In this document: piece after piece, positions 24,200 to 38,200 of the stretch
Numbering within the stretch: the first letter of the stretch is position 1
Layout of the letters: every line of letters starts with the position of its first letter
Assembly (NCBI GenBank): GCA_963966105.1
Contig: CAWYQB010000402.1
Span: 124,001-188,000 of the forward strand
Reading direction: 5' to 3'
DNA from: Volucella zonaria
Lineage: Eukaryota; Arthropoda; Insecta; Diptera; Syrphidae
DNA length: 64,000 nt
The notes under the pieces: model-generated
Told to the model about the DNA's origin: nothing
The model's input: the letters and a program-made list of their open reading frames with translations, nothing else
The model's database searches: none
Translations under genes and position numbers: made by a program

Positions 24200-27100
24200 A
24201 AAAAAAATTCAAAATCTTAAAATGGCTATAACTCCTAAACTAGGCGTCTGCGGGGGTCATATTATGCACCAGAAAAAAAAATTCAAAATTTTAAAATATC
24301 TATAACTCCTAAACTAGGCGTCTGCGGGGGTCATATTATGCACCAGAAAAAAAAATTCAAAATCTTAAAATGGCTATAACTCCTAACCTAGGCGTCTGCG
24401 GGGGTCATATTATGCACCAGAAAAAAAAAATTCAAAATCTTAAAATGGCTATAACTCCTAAACTAGGCGTCTGCGGGGGTCATATTATGCACCAGAAAAA
24501 AAAAAACTCAAAATCTTAAAATGGTTTTAACTCCTAAACTAGGCGTCTGCGGGGGTCATATTATGCACCAGAAAAAAAAAATTCAAAATCTTAAAATGGC
24601 TATAACTCCTAAACTAGGCGTCTGCGGGGGTCATATTATGCACCAGAAAAAAGAAAATTCAAAATCTTAAAATGGCTATAACTCCTAAACTAGGCGTCTG
24701 CGGGGGTCATTTTATGCACCAGAAAAAAAAAATTCAAAATCTTAAAATGGCTATAACTCCTAAACTAGGCGTCTGCGGGGGTCATATTATGCACCAGAAA
24801 AAAAAATTCAAAATCTTAAAATGGCTATAACTCCTAAACTAGGCGTCTGCGGGGGTCATATTATGCACCAGAAAAAAAAAATTCAAAATCTTAAAATGGC
24901 TATAACTCCTAAACTAGGCGTCTGCGGGGATCATATTATGCACCAGAAAAAAAAAATTCAAAATTTTAAAATGGCTATAACTCCTAAACTAGGCGTCTGC
25001 GGGGGTCATTTTATGCACCAGAAAAAAAAATTCAAAATCTTAAAATGGCTATAACTCCTAAACTAGGCGTCTGCGGGGGTCATATTATGCACCAGAAAAA
25101 AAAATTCAAAATTTTAAAATATCTATAACTCCAAAACTAGGCGTCTGCGGGGGTCATATTATGCACCAGAAAAAAAAATTCAAAATCTTAAAATGGCTAT
25201 AGCTCCTAAACTAGGCGTCTGCGGGGGTCATTTTATGCACCAGAAAAAAAAAATTCAAAATCTTAAAATGGCTATTACTCCTAAACTAGGCGTCTGCGGG
25301 GATCATATTATGCACCAGAAAAAAAAAATTCAAAATTTTAAAATGGCTATAACTCCTAAACTAGGCGTCTGCGGGGGTCATTTTATGCACCAGAAAAAAA
25401 AAATTCAAAATCTTAAAATGGCTATAACTCCTAAACTAGGCGTCTGCGGGGGTCATATTATGCACCAGAAAAAAAAAATTCAAAATCTTAAAATGGCTAT
25501 AACTCCTAAACTAGGCGTCTGCGGGGGTCATATTATGCACCAGAAAAAAAAAATTCAAAATCTTAAAATGGTTATAACTCCTAAACTAGGCGTCTGCGGG
25601 GGTCATATTATGCACCAGAAAAAAAAAATTCAAAATCTTAAAATGGCTATAACTCCTAAACTAGGCGTCTGCGGGGGTCATATTATGCACCAGAAAAAAA
25701 AATTCAAAATCTTAAAATGGCTATAACTCCTAAACTAGGCGTCTGCGGGGATCATATTATGCACCAGAAAAAAAAAATTCAAAATTTTAAAATGGCTATA
25801 ACTCCTAAACTAGGCGTCTGCGGGGGTCATTTTATGCACCAGAAAAAAAAAATTCAAAATCTTAAAATGGCTATAACTCCTAAACTAGGCGTCTGCGGGG
25901 GTCATATTATGCACCAGAAAAAAGAAAATTCAAAATCTTAAAATGGCTATAACTCCTAAACTAGGCGTCTGCGGGGGTCATATTATGCACCAGAAAAAAA
26001 AAATTCAAAATCTTAAAATGGCTATAACTCCTAAACTAGGCGTCTGCGGGGGTCATATTATGCACCAGAAAAAAAAATTCAAAATCTTAAAATGGCTATA
26101 ACTCCTAAACTAGGCGTCTGCGGGGGTCATATTATGCACCAGAAAAAAAAAATTCAAAATCTTAAAATGGCTATAACTCCTAAACTAGGCGTCTGCGGGG
26201 ATCATATTATGCACCAGAAAATAAAAATTCAAAATTTTAAAATGGTTATAACTCCTAAACTAGGCGTCTGCGGGGGTCATTTTATGCACCAGAAAAAAAA
26301 AATTCAAAATCTTAAAATGGCTATAACTCCTAAACTAGGCGTCTGCGGGGGTCATATTATGCACCAGAAAAAAAAATTCAAAATTTTAAAATATCTATAA
26401 CTCCTAAACTAGGCGTCTGCGGGGGTCATATTATGCACCAGAAAAAAAAATTCAAAATCTTAAAATGGCTATAACTCCTAACCTAGGCGTCTGCGGGGGT
26501 CATATTATGCACCAGAAAAAAAAAATTCAAAATCTTAAAATGGCTATAACTCCTAAACTAGGCGTCTGCGGGGGTCATATTATGCACCAGAAAAAAAAAA
26601 ACTCAAAATCTTAAAATGGCTTTAACTCCTAAACTAGGCGTCTGCGGGGGTCATATTATGCACCAGAAAAAAAAAATTCAAAATCTTAAAATGGCTATAA
26701 CTCCTAAACTAGGCGTCTGCGGGGGTCATATTATGCACCAGAAAAAAGAAAATTCAAAATCTTAAAATGGCTATAACTCCTAAACTAGGCGTCTGCGGGG
26801 GTCATATTATGCACCAGAAAAAAAAAATTCAAAATCTTAAAATGGCTATAACTCCTAAACTAGGCGTCTGCGGGGGTCATATTATGCACCAGAAAAAAAA
26901 ATTCAAAATCTTAAAATGGCTATAACTCCTAAACTAGGCGTCTGCGGGGGTCATCTTATGCACCAGAAAAAAAAAATTCAAAATCTTAAAATGGCTATAA
27001 CTCCTAAACTAGGCGTCTGCGGGGATCATATTATGCACCAGAAAAAAAAAATTCAAAATTTTAAAATGGCTATAACTCCTAAACTAGGCGTCTGCGGGGG

Positions 27101-28430
27101 TCATTTTATGCACCAGAAAAAAAAAATTCAAAATCTTAAAATGGCTATAACTCCTAAACTAGGCGTCTGCGGGGGTCATATTATGCACCAGAAAAAAAAA
27201 TTCAAAATTTTAAAATATCTATAACTCCAAAACTAGTCGTCTGCGGGGGTCATATTATGCACCAGAAAAAAAAATTCAAAATCTTAAAATGGCTATAGCT
27301 CCTAAACTAGGCGTCTGCGGGGGTCATTTTATGCACCAGAAAAAAAAAATTCAAAATCTTAAAATGGCTATTACTCCTAAACTAGGCGTCTGCGGGGATC
27401 ATATTATGCACCAGAAAAAAAAAATTCAAAATTTTAAAATGGCTATAACTCCTAAACTAGGCGTCTGCGGGGGTCATTTTATGCACCAGAAAAAAAAAAT
27501 TCAAAATCTTAAAATGGCTATAACTCCTAAACTAGGCGTCTGCGGGGGTCATATTATGCACCAGAAAAAAAAAATTCAAAATCTTAAAATGGCTATAACT
27601 CCTAAACTAGGCGTCTGCGGGGGTCATATTATGCACCAGAAAAAAAAAATTCAAAATCTTAAAATGGCTATAACTCCTAAACTAGGCGTCTGCGGGGGTC
27701 ATATTATGCACCAGAAAAAAAAAATTCAAAATCTTAAAATGGTTATAACTCCTAAACTAGGCGTCTGCGGGGATCATATTATGCACCAGAAAAAAAAAAT
27801 TCAAAATCTTAAAATGGCTATAACTCCTAAACTAGGCGTCTGCGGGGGTCATATTATGCACCAGAAAATAAAAAATTCAAAATCTTAAAATGGCTATAAC
27901 TCCTAAACTAGACGTCTGCGGGGGTCATATTATGCACCAGAAAAAAAAAATTCAAAATCTTAAAATGGCTATAACTCCTAAACTAGGCGTCTGCGGGGAT
28001 CATATTATGCACCAGAAAAAAAAAATTCAAAATTTTAAAATGGCTATAACTCCTAAACTAGGCGTCTGCGGGGGTCATTTTATGCACCAGAAAAAAAAAA
28101 TTCAAAATCTTAAAATGGCTATAACTCCTAAACTAGGCGTCTGCGGGGGTCATATTATGCACCAGAAAAAAAAAATTCAAAATCTTAAAATGGCTATAAC
28201 TCCTAAACTAGGCGTCTGCGGGGGTCATATTATGCACCAGAAAAAAAAAATTCAAAATCTTAAAATGGCTATAACTCCTAAACTAGGCGTCTGCGGGGGT
28301 CATATTATGCACCAGAAAAAAAAAATTCAAAATCTTAAAATGGCTATAACTCCTAAACTAGGCGTCTGCGGGGGTCATATTATGCACCAGAAAAAAAAAT
28401 TCAAAATCTTAAAATGGCTATAACTCCTAA
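24200..28430 (+). repeat. 2095-2096 bp tandem duplication
   Basis: Rare variants recur in order at a constant distance: AATATCTATAACTCC at 24296 and 26391, AACCTAGG at 24385 and 26480, a monomer run at 24821 and 26916, and GGCTATAGCTCC with CATTTTATG, GGCTATTACTCC and GGGGATCAT at 25193 and 27289. The unit is 28 monomers. The triplet consensus, GGGGATCAT, CATTTTATG seen in 19.6-21.5 kb is a component of it. The second copy runs on into a further copy of the triplet at 27.9-28.1 kb. The longest open frame of the window (27289-27888, 199 codons) lies here only because eight 75 bp monomers are adjacent. Confidence 0.88.
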
Positions 28431-29235
28431 ACTAGGCGTCTGCGGGGGTCATATTATGCACCAGAAAAAAAAAATTCAAAATCTTAAAATGGCTATAACT
28501 CCTAAACTAGGCGTCTGCGGGGGTCATATCATGCACCAGAAAAAAAAATTCAAAATCTTAAAATGGCTATAACTCCTAAACTAGGCGTCTGCGCGGGTCA
28601 TATTATGCACCAGAAAAAAAAAATTCAAAATCTTAAAATGGCTTTAACTCCTAAACTAGGCGTCTGCGGGGGTCATATTATGCACCAGAAAAAAAAAATT
28701 CAAAATCTTAAAATGGCTATAACTCCTAAACTAGGCGTCTGCGCGGGTCATATTATGCACCAGAAAAAAAAAATTCAAAATCTTAAAATGGCTATAACTC
28801 CTAAACTAGGCGTCTGCGGGGGTCATATTATGCACCAGAAAAAAAAATTCAAAATCTTAAAATGGCTATAACTCCTAAACTAGGCGTCTGCGGGGGTCAT
28901 ATTATGCACCAGAAAAAAAAAATTCAAAATCTTAACATGGCTATAACTCCTAAACTAGGCGTCTGCGGGGGTCATATTATGCACCAGAAAAAAAAAATTC
29001 AAAATCTTAAAATGGCTTTAACTCCTAAACTAGGCGTCTGCGGGGGTCATATTATGCACCAGAAAAAAAAAATTCAAAATCTTAAAATGGCTATAACTCC
29101 TAAACTAGGCGTCTGCGCGGGTCATATTATGCACCAGAAAAAAAAAATTCAAAATCTTAAAATGGCTATAACTCCTAAACTAGGCGTCTGCGGGGGTCAT
29201 ATTATGCACCAGAAAAAAGAAAATTCAAAATCTTA
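28431..29235 (+). repeat. Block with GCGCGGGTC and GGCTTTAAC variants
   Basis: The GC box reads GCGCGGGTC at 28591, 28741 and 29115, interleaved with monomers starting GGCTTTAACTCC. The first two are one dimer (150 bp) apart, and the third follows after about five monomers. A unique TTAACATGG occurs near 28934. No gene. Confidence 0.75.
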
Positions 29236-31490
29236 AAATGGCTATAACTCCTAAACTAGGCGTCTGCGGGGGTCATATTATGCACCAGAAAAAAAAATTC
29301 AAAATCTTAAAATGGCTATAACTCCTAAACTAGGCGTCTGCGGGGGTCAGATTATGCACCAGAAAAAAAAAATTCAAAATCTTAAAATGGCTATAACTCC
29401 TAAACTAGGCGTCTGCGGGGGTCATATTATGCACCAGAAAAAAAAATTCAAAATCTTAAAATGGCTATAACTCCTAAACTAGGCGACTGCGCGGGTCATA
29501 TTATGCACCAGAAAAAAAAAATTCAAAATCTTAAAATGGCTATAACTCCTAAACTAGGCGTCTGCGGGGGTCAGATTATGCACCAGAAAAAAAAAATTCA
29601 AAATCTTAAAATGGCTATAACTCCTAAACTAGGCGTCTGCGGGGGTCATATTATGCACCAGAAAAAAAAATTCAAAATCTTAAAATGGCTATAACTCCTA
29701 AACTAGGCGTCTGCGGGGGTCATATTATGCACCAGAAAAAAAAAATTCAATATCTTAAAATGGCTATAACTCCTAAACTAGGCGTCTGCGGGGCTCATAT
29801 TATGCACCAGAAAAAAGAAAATTCAAAATCTTAAAATGGCTATAACTCCTAAACTAGGCGTCTGGGGGGTCATATTATGCACCAGAAAAAAGAAAATTCA
29901 AAATCTTAAAATGGCTATAACTCCTAAACTAGGCGTCTGCGGGGGTCATATTATGCACCAGAAAAAAAAAATTCAAAATTTTAAAATGGCTATAACTCCT
30001 AAACTAGGCGTCTGCGGAGGTCATATTATGCACCAGAAAAAAAATATTCAAAATCTTAAAATGGCTATAACTCCTAAACTAGGCGTCTGCGGTGGTCATA
30101 TTATGCACCAGAAAAAAGAATATTCAAAATTTTAAAATGGCTATAACTCCTAAACTAGGCGTCTGCGGAGGTCATATTATGCACCAGAAAAAAAATATTC
30201 AAAATCTTAAAATGGCTTTAACTCCTAAACTAGGCGTCTGCGGGGGTCATATTATGCACCAGAAAAAAGAAAATTCAAAATCTTAAAATGGCTATAACTC
30301 CTAAACTAGGCGTCTGCGGGGGTCATATTATGCACCAGAAAAAAAAAATTCAAAATCTTAAAATGGCTATAACTCCTAAACTAGGCGTCTGCGGGGGTCA
30401 TATTATGCACCAGAAAAAAAAAATTCAAAACCTTAAAATGGCTATAACTCCTAAACTAGGCGTCTGCGGGGGTCAGATTATGCACCAGAAAAAAAAAATT
30501 CAAAATCTTAAAATGGCTATAACTCCTAAACTAGGCGTCTGCGGGGGTCATATTATGCACCAGAAAAAAAAATTCAAAATCTTAAAATGGCTATAACTCC
30601 TAAACTAGGCGACTGCGCGGGTCATATTATGCACCAGAAAAAAAAAATTCAAAATCTTAAAATGGCTATAACTCCTAAACTAGGCGTCTGCGGGGGTCAG
30701 ATTATGCACCAGAAAAAAAAAATTCAAAATCTTAAAATGGCTATAACTCCTAAACTAGGCGTCTGCGGGGGTCATATTATGCACCAGAAAAAAAAATTCA
30801 AAATCTTAAAATGGCTATAACTCCTAAACTAGGCGTCTGCGGGGGTCATATTATGCACCAGAAAAAAAAAATTCAATATCTTAAAATGGCTATAACTCCT
30901 AAACTAGGCGTCTGCGGGGCTCATATTATGCACCAGAAAAAAGAAAATTCAAAATCTTAAAATGGCTATAACTCCTAAACTAGGCGTCTGGGGGGTCATA
31001 TTATGCACCAGAAAAAAGAAAATTCAAAATCTTAAAATGGCTATAACTCCTAAACTAGGCGTCTGCGGGGGTCATATTATGCACCAGAAAAAAAAAATTC
31101 AAAATTTTAAAATGGCTATAACTCCTAAACTAGGCGTCTGCGGAGGTCATATTATGCACCAGAAAAAAAATATTCAAAATCTTAAAATGGCTATAACTCC
31201 TAAACTAGGCGTCTGCGGTGGTCATATTATGCACCAGAAAAAAGAATATTCAAAATTTTAAAATGGCTATAACTCCTAAACTAGGCGTCTGCGGAGGTCA
31301 TATTATGCACCAGAAAAAAAATATTCAAAATCTTAAAATGGCTTTAACTCCTAAACTAGGCGTCTGCGGGGGTCATATTATGCACCAGAAAAAAGAAAAT
31401 TCAAAATCTTAAAATGGCTATAACTCCTAAACTAGGCGTCTGCGGGGGTCATATTATGCACCAGAAAAAAAAAATTCAAAACCTTAAAAT
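29236..31490 (+). repeat. 1126 bp tandem duplication
   Basis: GGTCAGATT (29346 and 30472), GCGACTGCGCGGG (29485 and 30611), TTCAATATC (29746 and 30872), GGGGCTCAT (about 29792 and 30918) and a shortened box GTCTGGGGGGTC (about 29862 and 30988) all recur at 1126 bp, i.e. fifteen monomers. The two copies are nearly identical by eye across the unit. A partial third copy begins after about 31.41 kb, where AAAACCTT (30427 and 31478) is one monomer closer. Confidence 0.92.
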
Positions 31491-34400
31491 GGCTATAACT
31501 CCTAAACTAGGCGTCTGCGGGGGTCATATTATGCACCAGAAAAAAGAAAATTCAAAATCTTAAAATGGCTATAACTCCTAAACTAGGCGTCTGCGGGGGT
31601 CATATTATGCACCAGAAAAAAAAAATTCAAAATCTTAAAATGGCTATAACTCCTAAACTAGGCGTCTGCGGGGGTCAGATTATGCACCAGAAAAAAGAAA
31701 ATTCAAAATCTTAAAATGGCTATAACTCCTAAACTAGGCGTCTGCGGTGGTCATATTATGCACCAGAAAAAAAAAATTCAAAATCTTAAAATGGCTATAA
31801 CTCCTAAACTAGGCGTCTGCGGGGGTCATATTATGCACCAGAAAAAAGAAAATTCAAAATCTTAAAATGGCTATAACTCCTAAACTAGACGTCTGCGGGG
31901 GTCATATTATGCACCAGAAAAAAGAAAATTCAAAATCTTAAAATGGCTATAACTCCTAAACTAGGCGTCTGGGGGGGTCATATTATGCACCAGAAAAAAG
32001 AAAATTCAAAATCTTAAAATGGCTATAACTCCTAAACTAGGCGTCTGCGGGGTCATATTATGCACCAGAAAAAAAAATTCAAAATCTTAAAATGGCTATA
32101 ACTTCTAAACTAGGCGTCTGCGGGGGTCATATTATGCACCAGAAGAAAAAAATTCTAAATCTTAAAATGGCTATAACTCCTAAACTAGGCGTCTGCGGGG
32201 GTCATATTATGCACCAGAAAAAAGAAAATTCAAAATCCTAAAATGGCTATAACTCCTAAACTAGGCGTCTGCGGGGGTCATATTATGCACCAGAAAAAAG
32301 GAAATTCAAAATCTTAAAATGGCTATAACTCCTAAACTAGGCGTCTGCGGGGGTCATATTATGCACCAGAAAAAAGAAAATTCAAAATCTTAAAATGGCT
32401 ATAACTCCTAAACTAGGCGTCTGCGGGGGTCATATTATGCACCAGAAAAAAGAAAATTCAAAATCTTAAAATGGCTATAACTCCTAAACTAGGCGTCTGC
32501 GCGGGTCATATTATGCACCAGAAAAAAAAAATTCAAAATCTTAAAATGGCTATAACTCCTAAACTAGGCGTCTGCGGGGGTCAGATTATGCACCAGAAAA
32601 AAAAAATTCAAAATCTTAAAATGGCTATAACTCCTAAACTAGGCGTCTGCGGGGGTCATATTATGCACCAGAAAAAAAAATTCAAAATCTTAAAATGGCT
32701 ATAACTCCTAAACTAGGCGTCTGCGCGGGTCATATTATGCACCAGAAAAAAAAAATTCAAAATCTTAAAATGGCTATAACTCCTAAACTAGGCGTCTGCG
32801 GGGGTCAGATTATGCACCAGAAAAAAAAAATTCAAAATCTTAAAATGGCTATAACTCCTAAACTAGGCGTCTGCGGGGGTCATATTATGCACCAGAAAAA
32901 AAAATTCAAAATCTTAAAATGGCTATAACTCCTAAACTAGGCGTCTGCGGGGGTCATATTATGCACCAGAAAAAAAAAATTCAATATCTTAAAATGGCTA
33001 TAACTCCTAAACTAGGCGTCTGCGGGGGTCATATTATGCACCAGAAAAAAAAAATTCAAAATCTTAAAATGGCTATAACTCCTAAACTAGGCGTCTGCGG
33101 GGCTCATATTATGCACCAGAAAAAAGAAAATTCAAAATCTTAAAATGGCTATAACTCCTAAACTAGGCGTCTGCGGGGGTCATATTATGCACCAGAAAAA
33201 AAAATTCAAAATCTTAAAATGGCTATAACTCCTAAACTAGGCGTCTGCGGGGGTCATACTATGCACCAGAAAAAAAAAATTCAAAACCTTAAAATGGCTA
33301 TAACTCCTAAACTAGGCGTCTGCGGGGGTCATATTATGCACCAGAAAAAAAAAATTCAAAATCTTAAAATGGCTATAACTCCTAAACTAGGCGTCTGCGG
33401 GGGTCATATTATGCACCAGAAAAAAAAAATTCAAAATCTTAAAATGGCTATAACTCCTAAACTAGGCGTCTGCGGGGCTCATATTATGCACCAGAAAAAA
33501 GAAAATTCAAAATCTTAAAATGGCTATAACTCCTAAACTAGGCGTCTGCGGGGGTCATATTATGCACCAGAAAAAAGAAAATTCAAAATCTTAAAATGGC
33601 TATAACTCCTAAACTAGACGTCTGCGGGGGTCATATTATGCACCAGAAAAAAGAAAATTCAAAATCTTAAAATGGCTATAACTCCTAAACTAGGCGTCTG
33701 CGGAGGTCATATTATGCACCAGAAAAAAAATATTCAAAATCTTAAAATGGCTATAACTCCTAAACTAGGCGTCTGCGGTGGTCATATTATGCACCAGAAA
33801 AAAGAATATTCAAAATTTTAAAATGGCTATAACTCCTAAACTAGGCGTCTGCGGAGGTCATATTATGCACCAGAAAAAAAATATTCAAAATCTTAAAATG
33901 GCTTTAACTCCTAAACTAGGCGTCTGCGGGGGTCATATTATGCACCAGAAAAAAGAAAATTCAAAATCTTAAAATGGCTATAACTCCTAAACTAGGCGTC
34001 TGCGGGGGTCATATTATGCACCAGAAAAAAAAAATTCAAAACCTTAAAATGGCTATAACTCCTAAACTAGGCGTCTGCGGGGGTCATATTATGCACCAGA
34101 AAAAAAAAATTCAAAATCTTAAAATGGCTATAACTCCTAAACTAGGCGTCTGCGGGGGTCAGATTATGCACCAGAAAAAAGAAAATTCAAAATCTTAAAA
34201 TGGCTATAACTCCTAAACTAGGCGTCTGCGGTGGTCATATTATGCACCAGAAAAAAAAAATTCAAAATCTTAAAATGGCTATAACTCCTAAACTAGGCGT
34301 CTGCGGGGGTCATATTATGCACCAGAAAAAAGAAAATTCAAAATCTTAAAATGGCTATAACTCCTAAACTAGACGTCTGCGGGGGTCATATTATGCACCA

Positions 34401-34620
34401 GAAAAAAGAAAATTCAAAATCTTAAAATGGCTATAACTCCTAAACTAGGCGTCTGGGGGGGTCATATTATGCACCAGAAAAAAGAAAATTCAAAATCTTA
34501 AAATGGCTATAACTCCTAAACTAGGCGTCTGCGGGGTCATATTATGCACCAGAAAAAAAAATTCTAAATCTTAAAATGGCTATAACTCCTAAACTAGGCG
34601 TCTGCGGGGGTCATATTATG
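31490..34620 (+). repeat. Further partial copies of the 29-31 kb units, offsets 2484-2560 bp
   Basis: The GGAGG/TATTC run at 31218-31412 is repeated at 33778-33972 (offset 2560). GGTCAGATT (31674 and 34159) and GTCTGGGGGGG (31967 and 34451) recur at 2484-2485, a step of minus one monomer. Between them TTCAATATC appears again at 32981 and GGGGCTCAT at about 33102 and 33477. The region is a mosaic of pieces of the 1126 bp unit rearranged by whole monomers. Confidence 0.82.
32471..32918 (+). repeat. Three-monomer higher-order repeat, 224 bp, two units
   Basis: Units start at 32471 and 32695. Each has a GCGCGGGTC monomer (75), a GGTCAGATT monomer (75) and an A9 monomer (74), summing to 224 bp. 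Single copies of the same trimer, with GCGACTG in the first monomer, stand at 29461 and 30587, so the trimer was later doubled here. Confidence 0.88.
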
Positions 34621-35250
34621 CACCAGAAAAAAAAAAATTCTAAATCTTAAAATGGCTATAACTCCTAAACTAGGCGTCTGCGGGGGTCATATTATGCACC
34701 AGAAAAAAGAAAATTCAAAATCTTAAAATGGCTATAACTCCTAAACTAGGCGTCTGCGGGGGTCATATTATGCACCAGAAAAAAGAAAATTCAAAATCTT
34801 AAAATGGCTATAACTCCTAAACTAGGCGTCTGCGGGGGTCAGATTATGCACCAGAAAAAACAAAATTCAAAATCTTAAAATGGCTATAACTCCTAAACTA
34901 GGCGTCTGCGGGGGTCATATTATGCACCAGAAAAAAGAAAATTCAAAATCTTAAAATGGCTATAACTCCTAAACTAGGCGTCTGCGGGGGTCATATTATG
35001 CACCAGAAAAAAGAAAATTCAAAATCTTAAAATGGCTATAACTCCTAACTAGGCGCCTGCGGGGGTCATATTATGCACCAGAAAAAAGAAAATTCAAAAT
35101 CTTAAAATGGCTATAACTCCTAAACTAGGCGTCTGCGGGGGTCACATTATGCACCAGAAAAAAAAAATTCAAAATCTTAAAATGGCTATAACTCCTAAAC
35201 TAGGCGTCTGCGGGGGTCATATTATGCACCAGAAAAAAGAAAATTCAAAA
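34621..35250 (+). repeat. Array block of mostly 76 bp monomers
   Basis: A run dominated by the A6-G-A4 form, with ATTCTAAATC near 34640, a CAAAATTC linker near 34861, and the first occurrence of ACTCCTAACTAGGCGCCTG (about 35043). That last change is a one-base deletion plus a T to C substitution and becomes common further right. No gene. Confidence 0.75.
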
Positions 35251-38200
35251 TCTTAAAATGGCTATAACTCCTAAACTAGGCGTCTGCGGGGGTCATATTA
35301 TGCACCAGAAAAAAGAAAATTCAAAATCTGAAAATGGCTATAACTCCTAAACTAGGCGTCTGCGGGGGTCATATTATGCACCAGAAAAAAGAAAATTCAA
35401 AATCTTAAAATGGCTATAACTCCTAAACTAGGCGTCTGCGGGGGTCATATTATGCACCAGAAAAAAGAAAATTCAAAATCTTAAAATGGCTATAACTCCT
35501 AAACTAGGCATCTGGGGGGGTCATATTATGCACCAGAAAAAAGAAAATTCAAAATCTTAAAATGGCTATAACTCCTAAACTATGCGTCTGCGGGGGTCAT
35601 ATTATGCACCAGAAAAAAAAAATTCAAAATCTTAAAATGGCTATAACTCCTAAACTAGGCGTCTGCGGGGGTCATATTATGCACCAGAAAAAAGAAAATT
35701 CAAAATCTTAAAATGGCTATAACTCCTAAACTAGGCGTCTGCGGGGGTCATATTATGCACCAGAAAAAAGAAAATTCAAAATCTTAAAATGGCTATAACT
35801 CCTAAACTAGGCATCTGGGGGGGTCATATTATGCACCAGAAAAAAGAAAATTCAAAATCTTAAAATGGCTATAACTCCTAAACTAGGCGTCTGCGGGGGT
35901 CATATTATGCACCAGAAAAAAGAAAATTCAAAATCTTAAAATGGCTATAACTCCTAAACTAGGCGTCTGCCGGGGTCATATTATGCACCAGATAAAAAAA
36001 ATTCAAAATCTTAAAATGGCTATAACTCCTAAACTAGGCGTCTGCGGGGGTCATATTATGCACCAGAAAAAAGAAAATTCAAAATCTTAAAATGGCTATA
36101 ACTCCTAAACTAGGCGTCTGCGGAGGTCATATTATGCACCAGAAAAAAAAAATTCAAAATCTTAAAATGGCTATAACTCCTAAACTAGGCGTCTGCGGGG
36201 GTCATATTATGCACCAGAAAAAAGAAAATTCAAAACCTTAAAATGGCTATAACTCCTAAACTAGGCGTCTGCAGGGGTCATATTATGCACCAGAAAAAAG
36301 AAAATTCAAAATCTTAAAATGGCTATAACTCCTAAACTACGCGTCTGGGGGGGTCATATTATGCACCAGAAAAAAGAAAATTCAAAATCTTAAAATGGCT
36401 ATAACTCCTAAACTAGGCGTCTGCGGAGGTCATATTATGCACCAGAAAAAAGAAAATTCATAATCTTAAAATGGCTATAACCCCTAAACTAGGCGTCTGC
36501 GGGGGTCATATTATGCACCAGAAAAAAAAAATTCAAAATCTTAAAATGGCTATAACTCCTAAACTAGACGTCTGCGGGGGTCATATTATGCACCAGAAAA
36601 AAGAAAATTCAAAATCTTAAAATGGCTATAACTCCTAAACTAGGCGTCTGCGGGGGTCATATTATGCACCAGAAAAAAGAAAACTCAAAATCTTAAAATG
36701 GCTATAACTCCTAAACTAGGCGTCTGCGGGGGTCATATTATGCACCAGAAAAAAGAAAATTCAAAATCTTAAAATGGCTATAACTCCTAACTAGGCGCCT
36801 GCGGGGGTCAGATTATGCACCAGAAAAAAGAAAATTCAAAATCTTAAAATGGCTATAACTCCTAAACTAGGCGTCTGCGGGGGTCATATTATGCACCAGA
36901 AAAAAAAAATTCAAAATCTTAAAATGGCTATAACTCCTAAACTAGGCGTCTGCGGGGGTCATATTATGCACCAGAAAAAAAAAATTCAAAATCTTAAAAT
37001 GGCTATAACTCCTAAACTAGGCGTCTGCGGAGGTCATATTATGCACCAGAAAAAAAATATTCAAAATCTTAAAATGGCTATAACTCCTAAACTAGGCGTC
37101 TGCGGGGGTCATATTATGCACCAGAAAAAAGAAAATTCAAAATCTTAAAATGGCTATAACTCCTAAACTAGGCGTCTGCGGGGGTCATACTATGCACCAG
37201 AAAAAAAAAATTCAAAATCTTAAAATGGCTATAACTCCCAAACTAGGCGTCTGCGGAGGTCATATTATGCACCAGAAAAAAAATATTCAAAATCTTAAAA
37301 TGGCTATAACTCCTAAACTAGGCGTCTGCGGGGGTCATATTATGCACCAGAAAAAAGAAAATTCAAAATCTTAAAATGGCTATAACTCCTAAACTAGGCG
37401 TCTGCGGGGGTCATATTATGCACCAGAAAAAAAAATTCAAAATCTTAAAATGGCTATAACTCCTAAACTAGGCGTCTGCGGGGGTCATATTATGCACCAG
37501 AAAAAAAAAATTCAAAATCTTAAAATGGCTATAACTCCTAAACTAGGCGTCTGCGGGGGTCATATTATGCGCCAGAAAAAAGAAAATTCAAAATCTTAAA
37601 ATGGCTATAACTCCTAAACTAGGCGTCTGCGGGGGTCATATTATGCACCAGAAAAAAGAAAATTCAAAATCTTAAAATGGCTATAACTCCTAAACTAGGC
37701 GTCTGCGGAGGTCATATTATGCACCAGAAAAAAAATATTCAAAATCTTAAAATGGCTATAACTCCTAAACTAGGCGTCTGCGGGGGTCATATTATGCACC
37801 AGAAAAAAGAAAATTGCAAATCTTAAAATGGCTATAACTCCTAAACTAGGCGTCTGCGGGGGTCATATTATGCACCAGAAAAAAAAATTCAAAATCTTAA
37901 AATGGTTATAACTCCTAAACTAGGCGTCTGCGGAGGTCATATTATGCACCAGAAAAAAAATATTCAAAATGTTAAAATGGCTATAACTCCTAAACTAGGC
38001 GTCTGCGGGGGTCATATTATGCACCAGAAAAAAGAAAATTCAAAATCTGAAAATGGCTATAACTCCTAAACTAGGCGTCTGCGGAGGTCATATTATGCAC
38101 CAGAAAAAAAAAATTCAAAATCTTAAAATGGCTATAACTCGTAAACTAGGCGTCTGCGGGGGTCATATTATGCACCAGAAAAAAGAAAATTCAAAATCTG

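Noticed and set aside
27289..27888. Longest open frame (199 codons, 25-residue period starting MAITPKLGVCGG) as a repeat protein gene
   Set aside because: It is eight adjacent 75 bp monomers with no frame shift, ended by a longer linker. Equivalent shorter frames occur throughout, there is no unique N- or C-terminal sequence, and recurrent substitutions are mostly non-synonymous.
30010..30040. GGAGG a few bases before ATTATG as a ribosome binding site
   Set aside because: GGAGG is a single-base variant of the G-run in a satellite monomer, recurs many times, and the downstream ATG is inside the monomer with no gene.
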